Of a DNA stretch of 64,000 nt, positions 11,691-21,900 are shown piece by piece; within the stretch, counting starts at the first letter, position 1; the number at the start of each line of letters is the position of its first letter. Below the pieces are notes generated by a model. It saw only the letters and a program-made list of their open reading frames with translations, did no database searches and was not told the DNA's origin. The stretch covers positions 7,130,001 to 7,194,000 of the forward strand of contig OX327702.1 in NCBI GenBank assembly GCA_946807835.1, written 5' to 3'. Position numbers and translations under genes: made by a program. Source of the DNA: Ailanthus altissimus. Taxonomy: Eukaryota; Streptophyta; Magnoliopsida; Sapindales; Simaroubaceae.

Positions 11691-13110
11691 ATGAACGGTT
11701 GGTTTCGAGATCCTAATTCTCATCGTTTGGTGAAAGGTAATTTCAAAACTTCCTTTGATAGTTTGTTAGATTCTCCTTCATCTTCTCATTCTTTACTAAT
11801 TAACACCATGAGCGAAAATCAAATTGAGGGACTCATAGACCCAGGGGACAATCAATCTCAACATAATGAGTATAACCGACCTAGGACACTTAGAGACTAC
11901 ATGAACCCTACACGAACCGGTGCACCATCTTGCTTAATTTTTCCTTCGGATGCAACGCATTTTAATTTTAAGCTAGGCATTATCCAACTTTTACCCACTT
12001 TTCATGGTTTAGATGCAGAGAACCCTTATCTACATCTAAGAGAATTTAAAAAAGTGTGTAACACGTATAATGATCAAAATTGTAGCATGAACACAATTCG
12101 ACTTAAGCTTTTCCCTTTTTCTTTAAAAGATAAAGCTAAAACATGGCTACAAAACCTTACGCCAGGATCCATTTCTTTATGGGATGAGATGCAACAACAA
12201 TTTCTGAAAAAGTTTTTTCCATCCCATAGAATAAATTCTTTCAAAAGACAAATCACCACTTTTGCCCAAAAACGAGGAGAGACCCTTTACCAATGTTAGG
12301 AAAGGTATAAAGAATTACTTAATTTCTGTCCCTATCATGGTTTTGAAACATGGAGAGTAGTATCAAATTTCTATGAGGGCTTAACACCCCAAGTTAGGAA
12401 AATGGTAGAAATGATGTGTAATGGAACATTTGAGGAAAAAGACCCAAAAGAGGCAATGAACTATCTTGACTTACTAGCAGAAAATGCTCAAAATTAGGAC
12501 ACTGCTAGTACCTGTGAGACACCTAGCAAAAATCAAACCACTACATCTAGTGGGGGTATTTATCATCTTAAGGAAGACCATGAACTTCAAGCTAAATTAG
12601 CATCCCTTGTTAGAAAAGTCGAAACCTTAGAAATGAAAAATAGTGGTCAAATAAAATCTGTTCAAGAAATTGTGTGTCACATTTGTGAAACCCATGATCA
12701 CTCTACCAATGATTGCCAAACTTTGCCTGCATTTAGGGAATATCTCCATGAACAAGCCAATGTTCTAAACACATTCAAGCGGTCAAACAATAACCCATAT
12801 TCACAAAACTATAATCCTGGATGGCGAAATCACCCGAATTTTAGTTAGAAGAATGACATTCAAGCATAGGCTTCACAACCACCTTTCCAACCACACCAAA
12901 ACTTTCAAAATCATCAAGGTTATGCACCATATGTCCTACCCCTTAGGAAAAATCTTGGAGAAACCTTTCATACATTCATTGAAAAACAAGAGTCTGTTAA
13001 TTCTCAAAATGCTTAAACATTTGCTGATTTGAAAGATACTCTTGCTAAATTTGCATCTGCACTGAACATTCATGAGAAAGGAAAATTTCCTTCTTAACCA
13101 TAGCCAAACC
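11691..13110 (+). pseudogene. gag: Element 1 gag (capsid and zinc knuckle), with in-frame stops
   Basis: The frame starts MNGWFRDPNS at 11691, although MSENQIEGL at 11808 is an alternative start. A retrotransposon gag domain follows, with LKLFPFSLKDKAKTWLQNL and then FLKKFFPSHR. A complete CX2CX4HX4C knuckle (CHICETHDHSTNDC) lies near 12680-12720. The product would form the virus-like particle and bind RNA. One reading frame is kept throughout, interrupted only by stops, including 12297, 12495, 12846 and 12867. Those at 12495, 12846 and 12867 sit at exactly the same codons in element 2, and all three look like TGG changed to TAG. No start codon context argues strongly for either ATG. Confidence 0.85.
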
Positions 13111-13157
13111 CCAAAGGACAACATAACTCAAATGCATGTAGTTCAGGAAGTCAACAC

Positions 13158-14030
13158 ATGGATCAAGTTAAAGCAGTTATCACTCTTCGGAATGGTAAAA
13201 TGGTTGAAAAAGAAATTCTTGAACCTCATGAGAGTGATGAATCAATCTTTAAGGGTACGAAATGTGTTGAACCTACAGCTAATGAAGAAAACACCAAACC
13301 CTTACCTCCACCTCCATTTCCTCATGCATTACGTAATACTAAGAAGATGAATCACAATCCTGAAAATTTTGAAATCTTCAAACAGGTAAAAGTTAATATT
13401 CCTTTACTGGATGCTATTAAATAGGTTCCCTCTTATGCAAAAGTTTTGAAAGATTTATGCACAGTAAAGCGAAAACTGAATGTGAAAAAGAAAGCATTTT
13501 TAGCTAAACAAGTAAGTGCCATTCTTCAGAACAATAATTCTTTGAAATATAAAGACCCTGGTTGTCCTACAATTTCATGTATTATTGGAAGTCATAAAAT
13601 TGAATAAGCCTTACTTGATCTTGGTGCTAGTGTGAATTTACTGCCATATTTAGTTTATCAGCAGCTCAATCTCAGTGAGTTAAAATCAACTTCTGTAACT
13701 CTTTTACTTGCCGATAGATCAATAAAAGTACCAAGAGGGACAGTGGAGAATGTCTAAGTTCAAGTTGATAAATTTATATATCTTGTGGATTTTATCGTCT
13801 TGGACACAGAACCTATTAAAAGATGTAATCCAATACCTGTTATTTTAGGTCGTCCATTTTTAGCAACTTCTAACGCTTTGATTAATTGCAGGAATGGAGT
13901 AATGAAGCTTTCATTTGGAAACATAACACTTAAACTCAATGTTTTCAATATGTGTAAGCAACCATATGAAGAGGAGGATAAAAGTGAAGAAGGTGACATG
14001 ATTGAAACGATTATTGAGGATCATATTTGA
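13158..14030 (+). pseudogene. Element 1 gag tail and aspartic protease
   Basis: This continues in the same frame as gag. After a linker (KAVITLRNGK, a segment typical of Athila gag-pol) comes the retropepsin-like domain with ALLDLGASVNLLPY at ~13608-13650, where DLGAS is the active-site triad region, and later VILGRPFLATSNALI (~13838-13882), the conserved C-terminal protease motif. The enzyme would cleave the polyprotein. Stops at ~13422, ~13605 and ~13755 break it. The protease core is otherwise recognisable from end to end. Confidence 0.85.
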
Positions 14031-14141
14031 AAAGGGAGTTCTACCGATCCCTTAGAAATATGTTTAATAAATTCATTTGAGTCAAATATACAACTAGATC
14101 ATGAAATCTCTGATATATGTTCTTTACTTGATTGTGCACAA

Positions 14142-15680
14142 GTGATTGAAAATAAAGGATGGAAACTAAAGTTTGAAGAATTGGGAGAAAATAAGGATAA
14201 ACAGAATGAAATCTCAAAGTTGGAGTTAAAACCTTTGCCTGAAGGACTGAAATATGCATTTCTTAGAGAGAAACAAACTTACCCGGTGGTAATCTCTTCT
14301 ACACTCACAAGTGAACAAGAATATAAGTTGATTGAATTATTAAAAATGCATAAAAATGCAATTGGGTGGACTTTAAAAGACATAAATGGTATTAATCCTC
14401 TGATTTTCATACATAGAATACGCTTAAAGGATAATGCCAAAACTTCCCAACAATCTTCAAGGAGATTAAATCCACATATGAAAGAGGTAGTGAGAGCTGA
14501 AGTTATCAAATTACTTAAAGTATGAATCATCTATCCTATCTTAGATAGTAAGTGGGTAAGTGCTACTCAGGTAGTACCAAAACAATCTGGAATCACAATC
14601 ATTGAAAATGAAAAAGGTGAGTTAATACCAACTCGAGTCTCATCTAGTTGGAGGATGTGCATAGATTATAGAAAGTTGAACTCGGCCACTAGAAAAGACC
14701 ATTTTCCTTTACCATTCCTTGATCAAATTATAGAAAGAGTAGCAGGACATCCCTACTATTGCTTTCTAGATGGTTACTCTGGCTATTATCAAATTCCCAT
14801 AGCACTAGAGGACCAAGAAAAGACTACATTCACATGCCCTTTTGGAACCTTTGCTTTTAGAAGAATGCCCTTTGGACTTTGTAATGCCCCAGCAACATTT
14901 CAGGGATGTATGTTAAGCATTTTTAATGACATGATTGAGCATTATTTAGAAGTTTTCATGGATGATTTAACTATGTTTGGAAATTATTTTGATAATTGTC
15001 TTGAAAACTTAGAAAAGGTTTTAAAAAGATGTGAAGAAAAAAGTCTTGTATTGAATTAAAAAAAATGTCACTACATGGTTACTTCTGGAATTGTTTTAGG
15101 ATTTCGATCCATTTTAGGAATTGAAGTGGATAAGGCAAAAGTCGAACTCATTACACATTTGCCTCTACAAAAAACAATCAGAGAAGTTCGATCCATTTTA
15201 GGACATGCTGAATTTTATAGGAGGTTCATAAAAACCTTTAGTGCTATATCTAAACCTCTTAGCAAAAGATGTATCATTTAAGTGGATTCAAGAGTGTCAA
15301 AATTCATTTAAAAAATTAATTGACCTCTTAACATCTGCTCCTATCATACAATCTCCTGACTGGTCTTTACCTTTTGAGCTCATGTGTGATGCTAGTGACT
15401 ACGCTGTTGGTGCTATATTGGGACAAAGAAAGGAAGGCAAATCCTATGTAATTTATTACGCAAGTAGAACTTTAAACAATGCACAAATGAATTACACAAC
15501 AACTGAAAAAGAACTACTTGCTATAATATTTACATTAGACAAATTTCGTTCTTACTTAATTGGTTCTTCAACTGTTGTATTTACTGACTATGCTGCTGTA
15601 AGGTACTTAATGTCAAAATAGGATGCAAAACCAAGGCTGATTTGATGGATTCTATTGCTTTAAGAATTTATTATCACTAT
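14142..15680 (+). pseudogene. Element 1 reverse transcriptase and RNase H
   Basis: RT runs from ~14142 to 15270: WRMCIDYRKLNSAT, the FLDGYSGYYQI fingers/palm segment, then FRRMPFGLCNAPATFQ and the catalytic box FMDD at ~14958. RNase H follows with LMCDASDYAVGAILGQ (~15382) and TTEKELLAIIF (~15500). The frame is kept from gag to ~15270. There an 11-bp deletion, judged against element 2 (28450-28465), shifts it. The catalytic aspartates of RT are intact here, unlike element 2. Additional stops at 14523, 15057 and 15619 would end translation. Confidence 0.9.
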
Positions 15681-15689
15681 AAAGGATAA

Positions 15690-17109
15690 GTAGGGAGCTG
15701 AGAATGTAGTTGCAGATCACTTATCAAGACTCACACCAGATTCATCAACAGAAATAACACCTATTAATGATTCTTTTCTAGATGAATTTTTATTTTCTAC
15801 TGTTACAATTCTTTGGTATGCTAATATTGTTAATTTTCTTGTAACAGGAGAAATGCCACCTCAACGGAATGCTCAAGATAAAAGAAAATTTTTAACTGAG
15901 GTGAGAAAGTTTTATTGGGATGATCCTTATCTCTTCAAATATTGTCGTGATCAAATATTTCAAAGATGCATACCCGATAATGAGGTAAGTAAAATTATTG
16001 AATTTTGTCATTCTAAAGCATGTGGGGGACATTTCTCATCAAAGAAAACAGCTGCAAAAATCTTGTAGTGTGGATTTTATTGGCCTACTTTATTTAAAGA
16101 TACATATGCATTTTGTATAACTTGTGAAAATTGTCAAAAGTTGGGATCAATTTCAAAACGAAACATGATGCCTTTAAACCCCATTCTTGTTATTAAAATC
16201 TTTGATTGTTGGGGGATAGATTTCATGGGACCATTTCTGTTATCATTTGGATTTACGTATATCTTAGTTGCAGTAGATTATATCTCAAAATGGATTGAGG
16301 CTATTCCATATTGAAATAATGACCATAAAACAGTCATGAAAATTTTGAAAGAAAATATCTTAAGTCGATTTGGAATCCCTCGAGCCATTATAAGTGATGG
16401 GGGTAAGCATTTTTGTAATAGACCATTTGAAACATTAGTAAAAAATTATGGTATTACTCATAAATTTTCCACCCCTTATCATCCTCAGACAAGTGGATAA
16501 GTTGAATTAGCAAATAGGGAGATAAAACAAATTTTAGAAAAAAACTGTAAACCCAAATCGCAAAGATTGGTCTTTAAGACTAAATGATGCACTGTGGGCT
16601 TATAGAACTGCTTTTAAAACTTCATTGGGTATGTCTCCCTATAGGATAGTTTATAGAAAACCTTGTCACTTACCTGTGGAACTTGAGCATAAAGCCTACT
16701 GGGCTATTAAAACTTTCAATGAAAATCTTGATTCTGCTGGACACATACGTAAATTACAAATAAATGAACTTGAAGAATTGAGAAATGATGCATATGAGAA
16801 TTCAAAAATTCATAAAGCTAAAATTAAAGCCTTTCATGATAAAAAAATCAGAGAAAAACATTTAACACTGGTCAGAAGGTTTTGCTTTATAATTCTTAAC
16901 TTCACATATTCCCTGGAAAATTAAGATCAAGATGGAGTAGCCATTTTATTGTGAAACATGTGTACCCTTATGGAACAATTGACATTGAAAATCCTAGAAA
17001 TGGGAATGTGTTTAAAGTAAATGGGCAAAGACTCAAGCCGTTTCTAGAAAACCAAGCTTTTCATGAAGAATTTACGTCCCTGTCGAATCCTTGTTATGAG
17101 ACCAATTAA
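15690..17109 (+). pseudogene. Element 1 integrase
   Basis: The zinc-binding N-terminus (FCHSKACGGHFSSKKT, then CITCENCQ, an H2C2 finger) spans ~16000-16140. The core has aspartates in CWGIDFMGPF (~16210) and IISDGGKHF (~16390) and the glutamate in VELANREI (~16503), a D,D35E pattern. The C-terminal part (GMSPYRIVY, then [10 protein letters not shown]) runs on to ~17109. It inserts the cDNA copy into the genome. Several stops and at least two frame changes, near 16550 and 16870, make it nonfunctional. Confidence 0.85.
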
Positions 17110-17317
17110 TCTTTGTTTTATATATTTACATATTTATATATATTTATTCTTCTTCTAATATTTTTTTTTTTACTTGCAGGTTAATTTAGTAGTTTTGTTA
17201 AAGTTTTATTTTGCACTCCGGTTAAGTGGCAGATAACGGTCCGTGATATTTCAAATCGGTTTTGTCAGTTTCCCATAATTACTGATATCTTCTCTTCTTC
17301 CCTCTTTTCTAAAAAAA

Positions 17318-17866
17318 ATGGATGACATTTTAAAAAATTTGAAAAAGCGTTTTCCCTCATTGCCTCAAAATTCCTTGAAGAAAATTTACTAAGTAAGATG
17401 TGAAAGATTAAGGTTATTAATGATTATAAATATACCTGTTGATTTACGTTGGTTAATTGAAGCCAAAGTTAGATTGACAGGTGAATTTTTAGACTCATTA
17501 ATTTCCTACATGCCTGGCTTAGGTAAAAGCTCTTTTTCAAAAAAACGAAGAGCAAAACGATTAAATGTTTGTTACAAGTGTGCATGCACGACTTGCAACA
17601 CACGTTGCCATACTTTAAGAATGGTGTCTGTAAATCGCGAAGATAAAATTAGGTTCATTAAGGATGGCCTGAGTAAGGAGTCTTTAGATAATATCTTATC
17701 GACTCTTGAGACGCATCCTAGTGGATATGTGCACATTGTAATTCTTGAATTATGGGACATATTCCTAAAAGAACATGAGTGGTACAGTCTCGGGAATCTG
17801 ACTTTAAAAGACCTTATTTACCAATTTATAAGAAAATTGAATGGGAAGCCTATCCCCGACCCATAG
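17318..17866 (+). CDS. Novel ORF after integrase: basic, cysteine-bearing 182-codon protein
   Basis: It starts at MDDILKNLKK, just after a run of eight A. Apart from one stop at codon 25 (17390, TAA where element 2 has CAA) the frame is open for 182 codons. Visible features: a basic patch KKRRAKR (residues 75-81) directly before a cysteine cluster C85-x2-C88-x4-C93-x3-C97-H98 (plus C90 in this copy), a C-terminal half rich in Leu/Ile, no signal peptide and no membrane segment. Element 2 keeps the same four cysteines and basic patch (30530-31070). I do not recognise the family. The arrangement suggests a small zinc- or nucleic-acid-binding protein, and in layout only recalls cysteine-rich nucleic-acid-binding proteins of some plant RNA viruses. 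It occupies the place where some Athila relatives have an env-like ORF, but has no env features. Confidence 0.7.
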
Positions 17867-18223
17867 AGGGCGTTTAAGCCGTTACTAGACGTAAAACCAG
17901 AGGAAGATGTCAGCCACAATCACAACTACTTGTATATATTTACTATAGCTGTTATTTTTAAATGTTTCATTTCAAACTCAAACGTCTTTTCAATAATCAA
18001 CCACCTATAATCCTTTTTGAAAATTTTACATTTTAAGCCGACAACCCATGTGACTTTTCCAGCTAACAAATTGAAAATTGGTAAAAGGTGTTGAATCTTG
18101 TATTTCAAGCCAATAGCCATGTGATTTAACTTTGTAATACCTTTTGGCTCTATAAATACATTGCATTATTTCTGCATCTTTGTACAAACTCAAAATCATT
18201 TAAGAGAAAGGGTGAGTGTAATC
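17867..18223 (+). promoter_or_regulatory. Intergenic stretch before LOG with direct repeat and TATA box
   Basis: This 357 bp region separates the novel ORF from the LOG gene. It contains an imperfect direct repeat (CCATGTGACTT at ~18047 and CCATGTGATTT at ~18117) and a clean TATAAATA at 18151-18158. The LOG ATG follows the TATA box by about 70 bp, a normal plant core-promoter spacing. Element 2 has only one copy of the repeat and a damaged TATA (CTAAAAATA near 31285). Confidence 0.6.
18151..18158 (+). promoter_or_regulatory. TATA box upstream of the LOG cargo gene
   Basis: GGCTCTATAAATACATTG matches the plant TATA consensus and stands 66-73 bp before the LOG ATG at 18224. It suggests the cargo could be transcribed independently of the LTR. 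Function is inferred, not shown. Confidence 0.55.
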
Positions 18224-18877
18224 ATGGAAGGATCATCAACTCGTAAATTCACAAAAATTTGTGTCTTTTGTGGATCCAGCCCTGGAAACACTAGTGAGTT
18301 TATAGAAGCAGCAGAAACCCTTGGTAAGATGTTAACTGAGCGAAATATTCATTTAGTATATGGGAGAGATAGTCTTGGATTAATGGGACGTGTGGCAACC
18401 GCTGCACAAAATAATGGCAGTCGAGTTTTGGGTATCATACCAAAAGCTCTAGCTGTTGGAGATATTGTAGGAAAAATAATTGGGGATGAGTTACAGGTAT
18501 CATCAATGGATGAACGAATGTCTTTTATGCTTCGTAATACTGATGCCTTCATAGCTCTACCTGGAGGTTTCAGAACATTGGAGGAAATTTTTCAAATTGT
18601 CTCATGGGCACAATTGTAAATCCATAAAAAACCAATTGGTTTGTTAAATATTGATAGTTTTTATAATGGGTTGTTATCTTTTCTTGACTATGCGGTGGAA
18701 AAACAATTCGTCTCATCTGCAGCACGACAGATCCTCATTTCTGCTTCAACTATTGATCAGTTACTCGATGAACTACAAACTTTTACACCTCTATTTGATC
18801 CAACAATGAGTCAGATAGATTGGTATACTGATAATAGTGAAAAGAAACGCAAGATAGATTTGACGCTTCATCTGTAG
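18224..18877 (+). pseudogene. LOG-like: Retrotransposon-borne LONELY GUY (LOG)-type cytokinin-activating gene, one internal stop
   Basis: The frame encodes a full-length LOG-family protein (217 codons plus stop, the family's normal size). LOG enzymes release free cytokinin bases from riboside 5'-monophosphates in the cytosol. Visible motifs: MEGSS..FTKICVFCGSSPG at the N-terminus (FCGSSPG residues 15-21), LVYGRDSLGLMG (44-55; the usual GGGS is RDS here), GIIPKAL, SMDERM with the catalytic Arg at 98, and LPGGFRTLEE (112-121), which keeps the catalytic Glu121 but has Arg in place of the second motif Gly at 117. A TAA at codon 132 (18617) interrupts IVSWAQL, and the frame then continues unchanged with KPIGLLNIDSFYN to the natural end. 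There are no introns, unlike plant LOG genes, so it derives from spliced RNA. Element 2 has the same gene at 31358-32011. Confidence 0.93.
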
Positions 18878-20240
18878 CCTATCTATTTCTATGTATTTTT
18901 AAGCTTTTTGTGTGGCTTGTTTTATTTTGTTGCAGGTTTAATTTTTAATAAAAGATGTTTCAGGTGATATATTCTATACTTTACTCTTTCTATATTTTGA
19001 CATTGAGGACAATGTCTCAATTTGGTTGGGGGGAAGATAGTTGATATTATTGTTATCACCTTGTTTACTAAAAAAAAAATTATTATTATTATGAATGGCG
19101 TGAGTAAAATGTTCATTTATGTATTCTTGCGATGCATTCTAGCTCTAGAATGGCAGAGTAAAGAGTACATTATAAACTTTTGAAACACATTCTAATTGGT
19201 TTATTTTTAATGTATTTTATGTTTGTTGCTTAAGTTCTTAGTAACTCTTGCGTAAGTAAATTTGCTTTGCTATCGATATATGATTTCAAAATTGTTTAGT
19301 TTAAATCACTTTTTCTATCTAGGTTACTAAAGAATAACTTCTGAAATTATTTCTTGAGAACAATACTAAGCCTTGTGGTAAGATAGATGATTCAATATAT
19401 ATAGCCAAAAGAATTTTCATGTTTAAGTATACATATTATTTTCTAAACTCACATATCTTTTTTGAGTGAGTGGAGAGGTCTGAGATAACAGCTTACGAAC
19501 TTTCATTGATCTTTTGAAATGGTTAATTTTTGTTTGGAATGACATTATTTGGGATGAGGAATGATTTGGTTGCTTAGCTGAAGGATAAAAAACAAATTGG
19601 AAAAGTATTATGGTGATAAATTACTCTTATTTTGTAATGATTCCTTATGTCTTTCAAAAAAGAAAAAAAAATGAGTAAAAAAAATAATAAAAAATAAAAA
19701 AAATATAAAAAAAAAGAAAGAAAAGAAGTCAATTCAGTTCAATAAAGTCTTCATTCAATTTTAGAAGACTAAAGTCATTAGGAAGCAATCTTATCGCCGA
19801 ACTCTATATTCGTAAGATTCGCATTAAATAATTAAAGTCTTGAAGCTAGCATTTGGCAATAATGGTTTGACTCTAAATATTTGATTTTCCTATCTTTGGA
19901 TCAATGTTAGTTTTTCTATCTGTCCTTAAATGTAACTTTTTCTTGAGCGATTATCTGCTTTTCAACTCCATGAGTGAAATCCTAAGCCATTAAACAAGTT
20001 ATTCACCTGTAAGGATATAGAGTTGAGGCTTTTACTTGGAAAATTTTTAAGGCTATATATGTTGTGGTTTGTGGTAAGAAGGCTTTGGCTTAATTCACAC
20101 ACACATAAAAATTTTTTTGGAAGTTATTATTGAAATAACCTTTATAGCGATTGTGATCTTGAACTGGCGTTTTGTTTGAAATACTTAGGTAGTGTTCAAA
20201 TTTTATTTATGCTTGAATTGCTAGGGACTAGCAATAAGCC
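18878..20240 (+). other. 3' noncoding region of element 1
   Basis: About 1.36 kb without genes. It contains TTGAGGACAATGTCTCAA followed by TTTGGTTGGGGGGA (~19003-19035), a motif pair that recurs in the 3' region of Athila-type elements and is also present in element 2 (~32136-32168). The G-run could be an internal polypurine tract. An A-rich low-complexity stretch lies at 19658-19728. Confidence 0.7.
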
Positions 20241-20253
20241 AGTTGGGGGGGTG
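20241..20253 (+). other. Polypurine tract of element 1
   Basis: AGTTGGGGGGGTG directly abuts the start of the 3' LTR, the expected position for plus-strand priming. The element 2 equivalent reads AGTTGGAGAGTG. Confidence 0.85.
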
Positions 20254-21680
20254 TGATGAACACTTGCAATTACACATTTAATAAGAGTTTTACATGATTG
20301 TTTTGTATTACTAGTGTATTTAATTTCCTTAACTTAAGTATGTTTACAATATTGTACTTAATTATCTTTTAACTGATTTATAGTAGGTTCGGTAAAATGG
20401 GCATAACTTTCTACTTAAAGATCCAATTGAGGTGATTATTAATCCTATGAAGATCTGATTTAATGGGCTAACATATTGTATTTCACAAAGCATTGGAAAT
20501 TCGAGTGTTTAGAGGGTGAAAATTGGCCTAGAACAGAATTGATCTGCAGTACAGGCCCAGTTTGAACAGTCATCAGTATTTGGCCCATAACTATAGAAAT
20601 ATGTATCTAATACGTATTCGATCACTCAATTTGGAAACATAAGAGACTTATCTACAACTTTGATGTTTGGAGTGACAGCTAATTCGGATCACATCAACTC
20701 CGAATTGGATAATCAAGTGGGTGCCCTAGTGATAATGAATGCAAATTATTTTGTCACCATTCTTGACTTTCATCAACCAAGTGGTTCCCTCCAAATTTGT
20801 CTCGATTTTTCCATGTTTTTCTATAAATAGGTGGCTTGTTTATGCCTAAAGGATGTAATTAGAAAGTTAGAATTTAGTTCAAAATACTTGTCCTTTGTAT
20901 CCATTTCTTTGTAAATTTATTTCTCTTGTTTACTATTAAATCATGTTATTTCTTCTTCCATTTCTTTTCTTTTTCTTTAGTTTTATTATGTCCAAATAAT
21001 TTTTTTTTAAGCTAAGGTGAAAGGGTGAAGCTCTTGGCAAGGTAATAAGATATGTTTAATATTTATTCATGAATTTAATGCTTCATTTTTAAGTTATGCA
21101 AATTTATATATGATGTATTTATTTTGTTTGTAGAATTAATACCCTTTCTTCTAAAGTGGTGATTCTTGATTTATTATTGACAAACTTAATACTTGGCACA
21201 ATAAATTCTTGAAACCATTTACAAGATTTGGTGTATATAACCTTTCTTGTAAAGTGAGAGTCTTGATTTATTGTAGACAAATATAAAGATTGGCATAATA
21301 AATACTTGAACCAATTTATAAGATTTGGTGTATAATAATTGAAAGAAATAATCAATATATAAAAGATGATGAACTTTAATTGCTATATTTTTCGGTTGGA
21401 ACCTCCTTTGTGTGAGGATTCCAATTGAGTTATAAAAAAAAGTTAAATATATTCTTACTTCTTACGCCAAGAGTGAATCCCCATAACCTTAACTTTTTAT
21501 TTGAATTGGTTAATTGAAATAATATTTGTAAACATCTTATACTGTATTAATTATTTTTAAAGTATTTATAATTTGTAATTTTAATTCTACTTCCTTGTAG
21601 ATCGACCCCATTCTCATCGGGTTATTTATTGCTTCGACAATCCTACACTTAGGAATAACTCCTATATTCTGGACGTGTCA
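20254..21680 (+). repeat. 3' LTR of element 1
   Basis: Nearly identical to 9733-11163, with the same start (TGATGAACACTT), TATA box (20822-20829) and end (GGACGTGTCA). It is followed by the GGGTC target duplication. Confidence 0.95.
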
Positions 21681-21685
21681 GGGTC
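21681..21685 (+). repeat. Target-site duplication GGGTC, right copy (element 1)
   Basis: An exact repeat of 9728-9732. The disrupted gypsy gag resumes immediately after it. Confidence 0.95.
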
Positions 21686-21900
21686 CCAGCATGAGTCTCC
21701 CTTTATGGAGGTTCATCGTAATCCACAAGGGGGATTCCTCTGGCCTCGAGGGTCTCAAGATGACTACAATGTTCTTTGTTCTTCTTTCGTGATTCTTTTA
21801 ATTTCTTCAGAATTTCTACTAGGATTTCTAGAAAAGTTATGGAAGCCAAGTCATCATTTGGGATAGGTAAGGCCTCCATCACCCACTCAAATTTTGGTTT
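21686..21900 (-). pseudogene. Upstream part of the gypsy gag split by element 1
   Basis: Minus-strand sequence joins in order with 9300-9727 when element 1 and one GGGTC copy are removed. The segment around 21690-21900 is the low-complexity N-terminal gag portion (Glu/Lys-rich, with PKFEWVMEALP near 21880). It is degenerate. Confidence 0.5.

Larger units (their letters stand above)
9733..21680 (+). mobile_element. Athila-like Ty3/gypsy element 1, complete, with LOG cargo
   Basis: This is a structurally complete LTR retrotransposon of 11,948 bp: 5' LTR 9733-11163, tRNA-Asp-type PBS, gag, protease, RT, RNase H, integrase, a novel ORF (17318-17866), a LOG-like gene (18224-18877), a long 3' noncoding region, PPT and 3' LTR 20254-21680. 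The Athila assignment rests on the PBS sequence, the DLGAS protease motif, the ~1.4 kb LTRs and the extra space after integrase. The two LTRs differ by only a few percent by eye, mostly transitions, so the insertion is fairly young. Even so gag-pol carries many stops and at least one 11-bp deletion, so it probably moved with proteins supplied by a relative, or decayed fast by methylation-linked mutation. Confidence 0.95.

Noticed and set aside
18161..18223. Upstream in-frame ATG extending LOG by 21 codons
   Set aside because: The LOG family starts at MEG.. (18224), the TATA box at 18151 would place the first ATG before the start site, and element 2 does not support the extension.
17110..20240. 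Env-like gene as found in some Athila relatives
   Set aside because: No signal peptide or transmembrane segment was found. The space holds the novel ORF and LOG instead.
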